Source of the DNA: Methanosarcina sp. ERenArc_MAG2
GTDB taxonomy: Archaea; Halobacteriota; Methanosarcinia; Methanosarcinales; Methanosarcinaceae
DNA: 64,000 nt
Reading direction: 5' to 3'
Assembly (NCBI GenBank): GCA_023955635.1
Contig: JAMXHR010000010.1
Span: forward strand, 558,001 to 622,000
Shown here: piece by piece, positions 1 through 8,556 of the stretch
Layout: each line of letters starts with the position of its first letter
Position numbering within the stretch: the first letter of the stretch is position 1
Notes under the pieces: generated by a model
Told to the model about the DNA's origin: nothing
Databases searched by the model: none
What the model saw: only the letters and a program-made list of their open reading frames with translations
Translations under genes and position numbers: made by a program

Positions 1-719
1 ATACTCCTTGATACGAAAAAGGAAGAGATTACTCTAGATCAGGTAAGCATTATCCTCGGTCCCAATTACATCCTTTCTTTTCAGGAAAGGGAGGGAGATG
101 TTTTTGACCCTTTAAGGGAAAGGTTCAAAAATCCGGCTTCTCGCCTCCGAAAAATGGAGTAGATCATCTTGCCTACAGCCTTATAGATGCTATAGTCGAT
201 AATTATTTTTTGATTCTTGAGCATTTTGGGGAGGAAATAGAAAACCTTGAGGAAGGGCTGATCATACAGCCAAGGCCTGAAACTCTTAAAGCTGTCCAGA
301 AATATAAAAGGGATATGATCACCCTTCGTAAATCTGTCTGGCCTCTCAGGGAGTTGATAAATGGTTTGCAAAGGGTTGAGTCGGATCTTATTAAGGAGAC
401 TACCCGGATTTACTTAAGAGATATCTATGACCACACTATCCAGGTAATTGATTCAGTCGAAGATTTTCGAGATATCCTGTCTTCAATGGTGGATATTTAC
501 CTCTCCAGCATAAGCTACAGGATGAACGATGTCATGAAAGTCCTTACAGTCATAGCCACGATTTTCATTCCCCTCACTTTTATAGCAGGCGTTTATGGCA
601 TGAATTTCGAATATATGCCTGAACTCAAGTGGCGATGGGGATATCCGGCAATAATGCTTACAATGAGTTTGATAGGAGTTAGCATGTTTGCCTATTTTAA
701 GAAAAGAAGATGGGTTTGA
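1..719 (+). CDS. corA: CorA-type magnesium/divalent cation transporter, 3' part, one frameshift
   Basis: C-terminal part of a CorA family Mg2+ channel; the gene enters from the left edge. Frame 1 reads to a TAG at 160-162, and the rest continues in frame 3 from about 156. Restoring one G (ATGGAG to ATGGGAG) joins RLRKM to GVDHLAYSLIDAIVDNYF, as in the family. The downstream part has the long cytoplasmic helix, two terminal membrane segments, and the YGMNF selectivity signature between them (from about 594), ending in the basic tail KKRRWV. The GMN motif makes the family assignment firm. The break is probably a base-calling error in a G run. Spacing to the next gene is large and holds an IS relic. 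Confidence 0.88.
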
Positions 720-749
720 TTTTCTCTCGGTTATCTTCTCTTTTTTCCA

Positions 750-1012
750 TCCTACATTCGGCAGCAAGCACATCCTAACATCTATATATCCTTGATTGTT
801 ATTTTTTGTAGGCTTATTTAAAAATCAGTGTCATGAGAACTATATGTCAAATCCTATTTGTCATTTCTCTCATTTGTTGCAAATATATATTAATGATGTC
901 ATGGTTAACATTTAGTAATTTTTGATTTAAATTGAATTTCAAATGTTCTGAAAAAAACGATATCAATAGAAAAATTGAATGGATTTTTATGTCGACCTGC
1001 CGAAAGCAGGTT
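750..1012 (+). mobile_element. Solo left end of the IS1182-like element
   Basis: This 263-bp stretch is nearly identical to 22677-22938, the leader and first nine codons (MDFYVDLPK) of the IS1182-like transposase further right. Identity starts at TCCTACATTCGGCAG and stops just after CGAAAGCAGGTT. The rest of the element is absent, so this is a truncated copy or MITE-like relic upstream of the DUF432 gene. A pyrimidine-rich low-complexity tract (about 1013-1140, TTCTTTC/TTTTATT units) follows it. Confidence 0.85.
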
Positions 1013-1237
1013 CCATTATTTTTTATTTATTCTATCATTCCTCTTTTATTCTTTCTTTTATAGCCTTTTTATTCTTTCTTTTATCAGCCCTCTTTTGTCC
1101 TTTTCCTTGTTTTTATTTCCCTCCTGTTTTCTCTCCAATTTCTTAAAATATATTAGAGGTAACTTTTTTATAATGATACATATCTATATTAATAAATTTA
1201 GACAATTATCTGGAAAAATGTTAATTGCAGGGATACT

Positions 1238-2002
1238 ATGTACGGCTATTATGTTCCCCCATTTTCAGTGGAAAAGGAAGGAATTTCGATTTCCGTGGAA
1301 AACACCGGAGAGCAGTGGATATACCGAAGGACGCTTGGAACGGATAAGGTAGAAAAACTCATTCTTGGAGATAGTAAGCATCTGATCATAAATCCGGTAG
1401 AGCCCTTAAACACTCCAAAAGAAATTACCCCAAACCTGCTGATAGAGTTTGAGAAAACCCTGCTGCTTGCGGGAGGAGCAAAAAGGAAGATTTTCCTGAC
1501 CTTTCCGATAGAAATCGGCGTTTTTATCTCGGATAAGGATGACAAGAATCTCCAGCTTCTGGATGTGCTGAGCCTGGTGAGGCAGAAATTTACTCTTTAT
1601 GGAGAGGTTTCAAACGGAGTCATCTGCAAGCACTGGAAAAGTAAGATATGTTCAACTTCTCCTTCCCCTTCTCCTCTGCAGGAAGGGATTCTGGAACTGA
1701 CCCTTCGAAATACTTCCTCGGATTGGGCTTCGATCTCAAAAGTGGTTTTCAGTGCATACGGTATGAAACTTTACTATGATAATGATGTTTTCATGAAAGC
1801 ATACATGGACATCCTCAACAGGAATACGGCTGAAACGAGTTTCGTGTTGCAGCATATTAACGGGGAGCTGAGAAGTAGCTCTTTGAAAGAACTTAAAGTC
1901 AGGAAAGAAGCTTTCGGAGTTTACAGCCTTCAAAAGCTTGGTTTAGCCCCCTTAAATTTTACATGGGGTGGGGCTTTTGATCACGGACATCAATTTTCTT
2001 GA
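1238..2002 (+). CDS. DUF432 domain-containing protein
   Basis: A 254-residue protein starting MYGYYVPPFS, resembling archaeal DUF432 proteins. It has no signal peptide or membrane segment and looks like a soluble all-beta domain. No biochemical role is known to me. It overlaps the following MscS-type channel gene by 35 bases in a different frame, so the two are probably co-translated, and DUF432 may modify or sense for the channel. The overlap needs a +1 shift, unlike the -1 shifts seen elsewhere in this window, so I read it as a true gene overlap rather than an artefact. ATG 1238 is chosen because the family starts with this short aromatic-rich N-terminus. Confidence 0.75.
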   Translation: MYGYYVPPFSVEKEGISISVENTGEQWIYRRTLGTDKVEKLILGDSKHLIINPVEPLNTPKEITPNLLIEFEKTLLLAGGAKRKIFLTFPIEIGVFISDKDDKNLQLLDVLSLVRQKFTLYGEVSNGVICKHWKSKICSTSPSPSPLQEGILELTLRNTSSDWASISKVVFSAYGMKLYYDNDVFMKAYMDILNRNTAETSFVLQHINGELRSSSLKELKVRKEAFGVYSLQKLGLAPLNFTWGGAFDHGHQFS

Positions 2003-2886
2003 CTTTAGCCTGTATCCTACCTCAAATGGTCCAGTCACTCTGGGAGCTCTGCTGAAGTTTGTGCTCATCCTATTTTTCTCGGTTCTCTTCTCCAAAATTC
2101 TCACACTTTACCTGCGCAGGTCCCTCAAAGATAAGGTCAGTAAGGATGTGGGCGAGACTGTCCTCAAAATCCTTTATTATGGCATACTTATCATCGTTTT
2201 TATCTCCATACTTCCCTAATAGGTATTGATCCTTCAACGCTCCTGCTGGCAGGAGGAATTACAGGTATTATCCTTGGTTTTGCAAGCCAGAATATTGTGG
2301 GAAATCTGGTTTCGGGTTTTTTCCTGATGGTCGAAAGGCCCATTAAAATAGGAGATCAGGTTCAAATCAACGATGTATCGGGATATGTCACAGATATCCG
2401 AATAATTTCTACCCTTATACGGACTTATGATGGGCTTCTTGTCCGTATCCCCAATCAGCAAGTCTTTACAACAAATATCACAAATATTGTGGGACACCCT
2501 GTCAGACGGTTTGAATACACAATCAGGATCCGTTACAGTGATGACGCCAATGCCGCAATCTTTCTTATCAAAGACCTTATCGACAAAGAACCCTTTGCTC
2601 TCCTGAATCCCTCCCTTCGGTTTTCGTAAGCGACCTTGGAGAAAGTTCGGTAAATATTTCGGTCAGGATCTGGGCACCTGTGAACGAGTGGTTCGGGATA
2701 AAAACCAGGCTGCTCTGGAACATAAAACAGACTCTGGAAGAAAATGGCATTGAAATTCAAATCCCTCAGCGTATGATTTATTTCCGTAATGTTACTGAAA
2801 AGAATAAGATTCCTGAAGAGCCAAAACAGAACCAAGAAAAAGAAATCGATAGTGTACTAAATTATGGAGAAAGAGTTTTAGCATAA
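1968..2886 (+). CDS. mscS: MscS-family mechanosensitive ion channel, two frameshifts
   Basis: Small-conductance mechanosensitive channel that releases solutes on osmotic downshift. The likely start is GTG 1968. Three reading frames must be joined: 1968-2219 (membrane helices), about 2220-2629 (the pore helix TM3 with LAGGITGIILGFASQNIVGN, then the beta domain with VERPIKIGDQV) and about 2629-2886 (C-terminal alpha/beta domain, WAPVNEWF). Each junction is repaired by adding one C to a C3 run (near 2214 and near 2610), giving FISILPLIGIDPS and NPSPSVFVSDLG. The glycine/alanine-rich pore helix is clear. It follows and overlaps DUF432. Confidence 0.88.
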
Positions 2887-2993
2887 TGATCTGAAGTAAA
2901 AGGGAAGCAGGAGTTCAGAGGCATGGATTTCCAGACTTTCTTTTACTTCCCTGTTTTACCTGTTTTTCTACTTTTTTCTACTTTTTTCTACTT

Positions 2994-3608
2994 TTATCTT
3001 TTTATTCTTTCCTCAAGGGCATCCCTGATTTCTTTTACTGTCAGGGCTCCAGGTGTTCCCTTCATATTATGGGGTGGCCAGTCTCCTGACTTTATTTCTT
3101 CGGAGTTTTCGTCGTGTTCGTCTTCGAGAAGCAGGATAACCTTTATGTCGTCGGGAATGTCATCAACCAATTTTGCCCCGCAAGCTGTGAGTTCCTTCAA
3201 GGCTTCCTTGCCTTTTTCTTTCTCAAAAGGCGCAGTACAGCCTTCTACGATATTTGTCAGAAAGCCCCTTTCAAGGAAACCCAGGCCATTAATATATATA
3301 CAGATTTCCTCAACCAACCCTGTTATGAATACTTCATTAATTCCCAGCTCTGCAACTTTCAGTTCAAGTTCCGGATTTGCAAAGGCATTGAGATGATCTT
3401 TTGTAAGCCTGAAAACGCTGACTGTTCCCCCGCTTACTGCCTTTTTTATGAGCCCGGTTGTTTTGTCAATGATTGTTTTTCCCAGAGGGGCTACAAGTTT
3501 TCCCTGGTATGTCTCCCCTTCGTATTCGTATGTCTCAAATACGAAATCATTAGTCATATCTATAATAATCAGAGCTTTCAAATTTTCACCTTTTTTCATT
3601 GGTTCCAT
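2994..3608 (-). CDS. Isochorismatase-like cysteine hydrolase with rearranged motif order
   Basis: A 204-residue protein of the isochorismatase/nicotinamidase superfamily. Catalytic-triad candidates are visible: Asp in IIIDMTNDFV near the N-terminus, Lys in the KDHLNAF segment, and Cys in GLVEEICIY. The segment with DEHDEN and GDWPPHN-KGTPGA, which in the family normally lies between the catalytic Asp and Lys, sits here at the extreme C-terminus (about residues 155-190). The total length is normal for the family, so a block seems to have moved from the middle to the end. The gene is monocistronic, converging on mscS. Substrate unknown. Confident on family, not on activity. Confidence 0.8.
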   Translation of the reverse strand: MEPMKKGENLKALIIIDMTNDFVFETYEYEGETYQGKLVAPLGKTIIDKTTGLIKKAVSGGTVSVFRLTKDHLNAFANPELELKVAELGINEVFITGLVEEICIYINGLGFLERGFLTNIVEGCTAPFEKEKGKEALKELTACGAKLVDDIPDDIKVILLLEDEHDENSEEIKSGDWPPHNMKGTPGALTVKEIRDALEERIKR

Positions 3609-3663
3609 TCCAGCTCACCTTTTGTCAATTACTACCTGTAGTTTACTGCACGAATCAGCATAA

Positions 3664-4119
3664 GTCTGTTTCGGGATTATATCAATACAACTCTCTTAAA
3701 TTTGGCTTCCTAATTAAATTTTGCTTTCTAAATTCCAGAGTTTCTTAGGTTCTTAAACTTACTCTGATCTAAAAAGAAGGATGGAAAATCTAATAAAGTG
3801 TGCTCAGCAAAATGGACTCTGGTTATTAATTGACGGTTATGTTCTTCAGTTCGGATTTCGTCTGTTATCCGCTTGCAACCGGCGGAATCATAACTAATAT
3901 CCCCGTCCTGCAGTTCGGTTTCCGGCGCAATTCTTTACTCTCCTGCTTCCGGATGCAGTTTGAATTATAGCTTGCCGGATCATTATTTAAGGTACTAATC
4001 TGAATGTGAAGTGAGTTTGAATATTCTATAATTATGTAGAATTATATCTATAAAATATCTGTATTATATGAGTGGGTGAACAGACTTCAGGTGAATATTC
4101 ACGCTTTAGAAGTGAGTAT
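3664..4119. other. Intergenic, no gene seen
   Basis: About 450 bases between the divergent starts/ends of the hydrolase and UPF0280 genes. It is AT-rich with scattered GC-rich words (CAACCGGCGGAA, TTTCCGGCGC). No ORF with coding character and no clear terminator was found. Confidence 0.5.
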
Positions 4120-4892
4120 TCAAGCCTTTGTAATATATTCGTACCTGACATCTGCCCGCGTGATTTTTGGCACCTGTCCCCACATACCTATGTACTCACC
4201 CTGGATCACGAGTGCACCTTTTATTCCTGGAATCCCTTTAACGGCCTTAAAAGAAGCCTCTACCGACTCCTTTCCTATTCTCACTTCGTTTCCCAGGGCA
4301 GTTGCAGCCGCATCCGCAAGGGATACATCATCAGAGAATATTGCAGCTGCATCTGCCATCCCGAAACTTATTGAAGGACCAACTGTTCCCGCCGAGGTGC
4401 ATACGCCTGTAATCGAATTCCTGGGTTCGAAAACCAGCCCCAGATTTTTAATAGAGGACTGCCCTGCATAGATTCCGACCACAACAGGCCTGTCATTAAT
4501 TAGTGCGATATCCCCCCCATTATCAACTATGGCATACTTTGCTCCGGCTTCAACCATCGCTTCCACTGCGAGGGCAGAAATTGTGCCTGCAACTGCGCTC
4601 ATTGGCCCTATTTGCATAGTGTTTCCGGCTTTTACCATTCTCCTGACAACTTCAGGAGCATTTTCCGGGCATTCGTAGGGTTCGAGGGTAAGCTGAAAAT
4701 AAGGATCTGACAGGATGTAAGTTTCAAGGGCTGCCCTGTGTAGCCTGATGGATTCTTTTGCAGCTTCGATATGCTTCTGATTGTCAGCTGCAATCGTAAC
4801 TATGGTTTCTTTGAGCTGGAAGTGTTCTTTAATCGGGGTAGTGGCAGGTTCTTTTGCGGGTTTTCCGGTGGGATTTTTGTGGAATCTGGCAT
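4120..4892 (-). CDS. UPF0280 family protein (ApbE-like fold), N-terminal frameshift
   Basis: Conserved methanogen protein of the UPF0280 family, related to ApbE-like flavin-handling proteins; exact role not established. The core ([60 protein letters not shown]) is intact. The reading frame continues upstream of the first internal Met through [17 protein letters not shown]. The natural start is ATG 4892 ([14 protein letters not shown]), in a frame that joins the core only if one C is added to the C4 run near 4843. GC content and codon use look like neighbouring housekeeping genes. Monocistronic on the minus strand. Confidence 0.82.
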
Positions 4893-5420
4893 GTTGATTC
4901 AGTTAGGATTTATTGCTTAAAAAAGAAATGCTTTCCTGCTCCGGCTTAAGGGCATAAATAACCTTTTTATCTGAAAATCAGAGTACTTTTTTCGGGCTGT
5001 GCATCGAGCCAGACAGCCGTAGTTAGCTGTCTTCAACCTTTTCTCCTGTTTTCAGTTCGTTCAGTCTTTTTTTTCAATTTAGTGGAAGTTTCGTGCTCTG
5101 TTGACGACCTTGAGCTTGTTTGGAAACAAAAAAAGCGAAACCTGCGGCATATGGGCCTTAAATTATGAATTCTTCTTGTCTCGCAGCAGGTTTTGGTACA
5201 TAGCAGGCTCAGGTACATTTTCCGCAAAAACAATTGCTGGGCCAGGTAGTATAAGTTTAACTAAAAAAGATTGACGGCGGCGTTTCAGAATTTTGCCGCC
5301 TGGTCAGAGATCTTTCGAGTACTTTGAGATACTCGAATACTTTGAGATACTCGAATACTTTGAGATACTCGAATACTTTGAGATCTTTTGAGCTTTCTAA
5401 ACAGGATCCGTTGGGATCGG
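4893..5420. other. Intergenic with short tandem repeat
   Basis: No coding sequence is supported here; the short minus-strand ORF around 5033-5233 is basic and Ser/Arg-rich without family character. The only structure is the 18-bp tandem repeat at its right end, listed separately. Confidence 0.5.
5320..5384. repeat. 18-bp tandem repeat, about 3.6 units
   Basis: Perfect units TACTTTGAGATACTCGAA at 5320-5337, 5338-5355 and 5356-5373, then an 11-base partial unit; a degenerate half unit (TCGAG) precedes. Each unit contains the inverted pair TCGA/GAGATACTC, so the array can fold into hairpins. It lies just downstream of the dapL stop codon and could act in transcript 3'-end formation. Confidence 0.9.
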
Positions 5421-6578
5421 TTATAATTGCAGCTTCTTTATCCTTTCTACAGCTTCTTTTATCCTCCCTACTGGCTTGGTGAGGGCAAACCTGATGTAGC
5501 CTTCGCCTGCTTCTCCGAAGCCGACACCGGGAGTTGCAATGATTCCGGCTTCTTCGAGCAGGAGTTTTGCAAAACTCATTGAGGTAAAGCCCTCGGGTAC
5601 CGGAGCCCAGATGTAGAAAGTGGCTTTTGGCGGTTTTACTTCAAGGCCCATTGCAGTGAGTCCTTCTATCAGAGTATTCCGTCTTTCCTCATAGATTTTG
5701 TTTGTTTCTTCGACCCCGGCCTGGGAAGAGCACAGGGCTGCAATGCCTGCGATTTGAATAGCGTCAAAGACGCCTGAGTCCACGTTGGATTTGACCTTGC
5801 CGAGCCCCTTTATAAGGGCGCTGTTTCCGACCGCAAACCCGAGCCTCCAGCCTGTCATGTTGTAGGTCTTGGAGTGCGAATAGAGTTCCATGCCAATATC
5901 CCTTGCTCCTTTCGCAGCAAGGAAAGAGGGAGCCTCATATCCTTCGTAAGTCATCTGGCAGTAGGCATTGTCGTGTACTGCAATGATGTCGTGCTTTTTG
6001 CAGAACTCAACAACCTTTTCAAAAAACTTCATGTCCGCTGTTGCAGCAGTCGGGTTATTCGGGTAATTGAAGAAGAAAAGCTTTGCCTTTTTGAGGATAT
6101 TTGCAGGAATGGAGTCCAAGTCAGGCAGGAAATTATTTTCAGCCGTCAGCGGCAGAGGGTATGGTTCTCCACCCGCAAACAGAGTCCCTATTTTGTAGAC
6201 CGGATACCCGGGCTCAGTGTAGAGCACGACATCTCCGGGATTGACAAAAGCGAGCGGGATATGTGCCACAGCTTCCTTTGACCCTATCAGGGAAAGGACT
6301 TCAGTTGCAGGGTCAAGCTCAATCCCCTTATATTTCCTGCACCAGTCAGCCGCAGCCTTCCTGAATTCCGGCATCCCGGCATAAGAAGGGTACTGGTGCG
6401 TCTTCGTGTCGCAGACAGCCTTCCGCATTGCCTCAACAATGTGCGGGTGTGTCGGCAGGTCAGGATCTCCCACGCCAAGGTCGATCACGTCGACTCCCTT
6501 CGCAATTAATTCGTCCCTTGCTTCATCGATAGCTGCAAAAAGATATGGGGGTAATGCATTAATTCGGTCAGAATACAT
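5421..6578 (-). CDS. dapL: LL-diaminopimelate aminotransferase
   Basis: PLP-dependent fold-type I aminotransferase making LL-diaminopimelate from tetrahydrodipicolinate and glutamate, the one-step route to lysine used by methanogens. The pyridoxal lysine lies in [15 protein letters not shown], the phosphate-binding Arg follows, NYPNNPT holds the conserved Asn, and FALTKP near the C-terminus carries the substrate-carboxylate Arg region. I prefer ATG 6578 ([14 protein letters not shown]) because CAGGTGG lies at good Shine-Dalgarno spacing before it; the alternative GTG at 6590 adds four residues and overlaps that site. The frame is intact and full length (385 aa). Some homologues are annotated only as class I/II aminotransferase. 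Confidence 0.92.
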   Translation of the reverse strand: MYSDRINALPPYLFAAIDEARDELIAKGVDVIDLGVGDPDLPTHPHIVEAMRKAVCDTKTHQYPSYAGMPEFRKAAADWCRKYKGIELDPATEVLSLIGSKEAVAHIPLAFVNPGDVVLYTEPGYPVYKIGTLFAGGEPYPLPLTAENNFLPDLDSIPANILKKAKLFFFNYPNNPTAATADMKFFEKVVEFCKKHDIIAVHDNAYCQMTYEGYEAPSFLAAKGARDIGMELYSHSKTYNMTGWRLGFAVGNSALIKGLGKVKSNVDSGVFDAIQIAGIAALCSSQAGVEETNKIYEERRNTLIEGLTAMGLEVKPPKATFYIWAPVPEGFTSMSFAKLLLEEAGIIATPGVGFGEAGEGYIRFALTKPVGRIKEAVERIKKLQL

Positions 6579-6870
6579 TGTTAAAGCCACCTGAAGATGA
6601 ATTTGAAATGTGTCTGCATAGTTACGGATTGGGAATATTAAAAGGTATGGGATGAAAGGAATAAAATGAAAACGAGTTAATTATAACATTTATGTGGGAA
6701 GATATCAGAATCCAATAGGTTCTTTCTTACGTTTGATAATCTTTTTGGCTCATTTGAAGAAGTTAGTGTAAATATTTACATTTAATCTAAGTAACCGAGG
6801 ACTCAGTACCAAAATCCAGTTATGAACGTAAAATTAAAAATCACTGGATTTTATAATTGGTTATAATTCC

Positions 6871-8032
6871 GATGGTCAATTTGTATTCGATTGGTATTAT
6901 ATATTATAAATTATATGTATATCTTATGGGGAAAAGAGGTCCAACACCACAATTTACTAACGTTTCCTGTCCGAACAAAGACTGTGAGCTCTATGGTCTT
7001 AGTGATCAAGGCAATGTTATTGGAAATGGAACTTACATAAGCCGTGGAGAAAAAACAAGAAGATATCTTTGCCGTCATTGCGGCAAAGCTTTTTGTGACC
7101 ATACAGACACTTTTTATCATGATCTTCGCAAAGATGAGAAAACTATCGATTTAGCTCTAAAAATGTCTATGAAAGGTATGAGCATTGAAGCCATTTCCGA
7201 TGTTTTAGAGGTACAACCTGCCAGTATAAAGCGATGGTTAGTTCGCGCATCTGAACAATGCGATAAAGTAAATGATGTTATGATGAAGAACCTGGATGTT
7301 CCAAAGATAGAAATGGACGAACTGTGGGTAATAATCCAAAAAAGAGTTCCACGGATGAAAGATTACGAAGATGATGGGCCATGGATGTGGGTAGCTTTTG
7401 TACCAGGTTGCAGGCTAATACTTTACTTTTTAATATGTCCAAGAAAACAGTATGTTGCAGACAAGTTGGTTGAATTAGTTAATAAACGTCTTTCGGATAA
7501 AATTCCTGTTTTTGTCACAGATGGGTTGAACTTTTATAGAGAAGCTCTTTTGAAACAATTTGGAGTTTTGAGCGAGTTTCCAAGAACTGGGAAAAAAGGA
7601 AGACCAAAGAAAACAAAAATCGTTCCCTCTGATGATTTAAGGTATGCACAGGTAGTCAAAACAAGAAAAAATGGGGTACTTGAGAAAGTAGAGAAGAAGA
7701 TCATCTTTGGAGAAGATATTGATCAAAGCGAAATCTCAACAACTTTACTTGAAAGACAAAACCTGACTTTTAGACAGGATAACAACAGAGTTTCAAGGAA
7801 AACAATAGGGTTTTCAAAAATGAAAGAATGGTTAGAGTATCAAATGAAGTTATATTGTACACATTTTAACTTCTGTAGAGGTCATGGAGGATTAAGGTAC
7901 AAAGATGAAAGAGGGGTTGAATGTAAAAATACACCGGCAAGAGAGGCAGGGATTATTGAATCAAAGTGGACTTTAAGGGAACTATTGAAATTTAGGTGTG
8001 TCAAAACATCAATCGGATAAAGATGGACCATC
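6871..8032 (+). mobile_element. IS1-like insertion sequence with 8-bp target duplication
   Basis: The element is 1162 bp. The ends match imperfectly inverted: GATGGTCAAT on the left and the complement of GGACCATC on the right. The 8-bp direct repeat ATAATTCC flanks both ends (6863-6870 and 8033-8040), which is typical of IS1-family target duplication. The single transposase gene fills the element. The intact duplication suggests a fairly recent insertion. Confidence 0.88.
6926..8020 (+). CDS. IS1-like DDE transposase
   Basis: Transposase of the IS1-like element. An N-terminal zinc ribbon (CPNKDC and CRHCGKAFC) is followed by a helix-turn-helix (MSIEAISDVLEVQPASIKRWL) and a DDE catalytic domain (EMDELWV, VTDGLNFY, then a late Glu). 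The longest ORF starts at 6857, but that codon lies outside the element and its target duplication, so an internal start is required. ATG 6926 (MGKRGPTPQF) fits the family; ATG 6872 is also inside. The frame is intact, so the element may be active. Confidence 0.88.
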   Translation: MGKRGPTPQFTNVSCPNKDCELYGLSDQGNVIGNGTYISRGEKTRRYLCRHCGKAFCDHTDTFYHDLRKDEKTIDLALKMSMKGMSIEAISDVLEVQPASIKRWLVRASEQCDKVNDVMMKNLDVPKIEMDELWVIIQKRVPRMKDYEDDGPWMWVAFVPGCRLILYFLICPRKQYVADKLVELVNKRLSDKIPVFVTDGLNFYREALLKQFGVLSEFPRTGKKGRPKKTKIVPSDDLRYAQVVKTRKNGVLEKVEKKIIFGEDIDQSEISTTLLERQNLTFRQDNNRVSRKTIGFSKMKEWLEYQMKLYCTHFNFCRGHGGLRYKDERGVECKNTPAREAGIIESKWTLRELLKFRCVKTSIG

Positions 8033-8200
8033 ATAATTCCTGTGAGTATACTTATTGTTTGAAGGCTTTACATCTCGAATTTTACTCATGGTTGGAGACT
8101 GAATCCTTTTTACGAATTAAGATTTTCAATCACGAAATGCAAAAATCACTTGATTTTGGAACAGAGTCTAACCGAGTCATGATATAATAAAAATCATCTA

Positions 8201-8314
8201 GGATTTATACACTTAAAGTACAAAATCAAGAACATTTGGCGTTGTGACTTATTTAGTGTTTTATACTGTTAAGGGTTTAATGCTATTGATTTTTCCAGTC
8301 CAACCGCATAAGTC
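8201..8314. mobile_element. Degenerate copy of the GGACTTACGCA MITE
   Basis: A 114-bp stretch with ends GGATTTATACACTTAAAGTAC and CGCATAAGTCC, flanked by TA on both sides. It matches the ends and length of the 115-bp MITEs at 23689 and 40175 but has diverged inside. It lies in the spacer between the IS1-like element and the HD-HSP90 gene; the remaining 8033-8556 spacer shows no gene. Confidence 0.7.
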
Positions 8315-8556
8315 CTATCGTCATTAAAACAGGACCTAAATAATTAGTTGGAATTAAATATTTGGCTCTTTTTGTTTTGAGTGGGTTGAAAATAATTGAT
8401 TAGTTCGAAATTTTTCAGATCAAATAGAAAAATATCAAACTTGAATGTGATTTTCAGCAACAAATGTTTCTAAATTTATAAATGCTACTTCAATATTTAG
8501 GAACTAAATGTAAGTTACCCACTAGAAACAGCGAAGAGCCATATATTTATATCATT

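Noticed and set aside
975..1352. 125-residue plus-strand ORF spanning the IS1182-like relic and the DUF432 start
   Set aside because: Its first codons are the truncated IS leader, the middle is a low-complexity Phe/Leu/Ser run from a pyrimidine tract, and its end is a shadow of the DUF432 gene.
5033..5233. 66-residue minus-strand ORF in the UPF0280-dapL spacer
   Set aside because: Ser/Arg/Lys-rich without any domain, no start context and no neighbour link.
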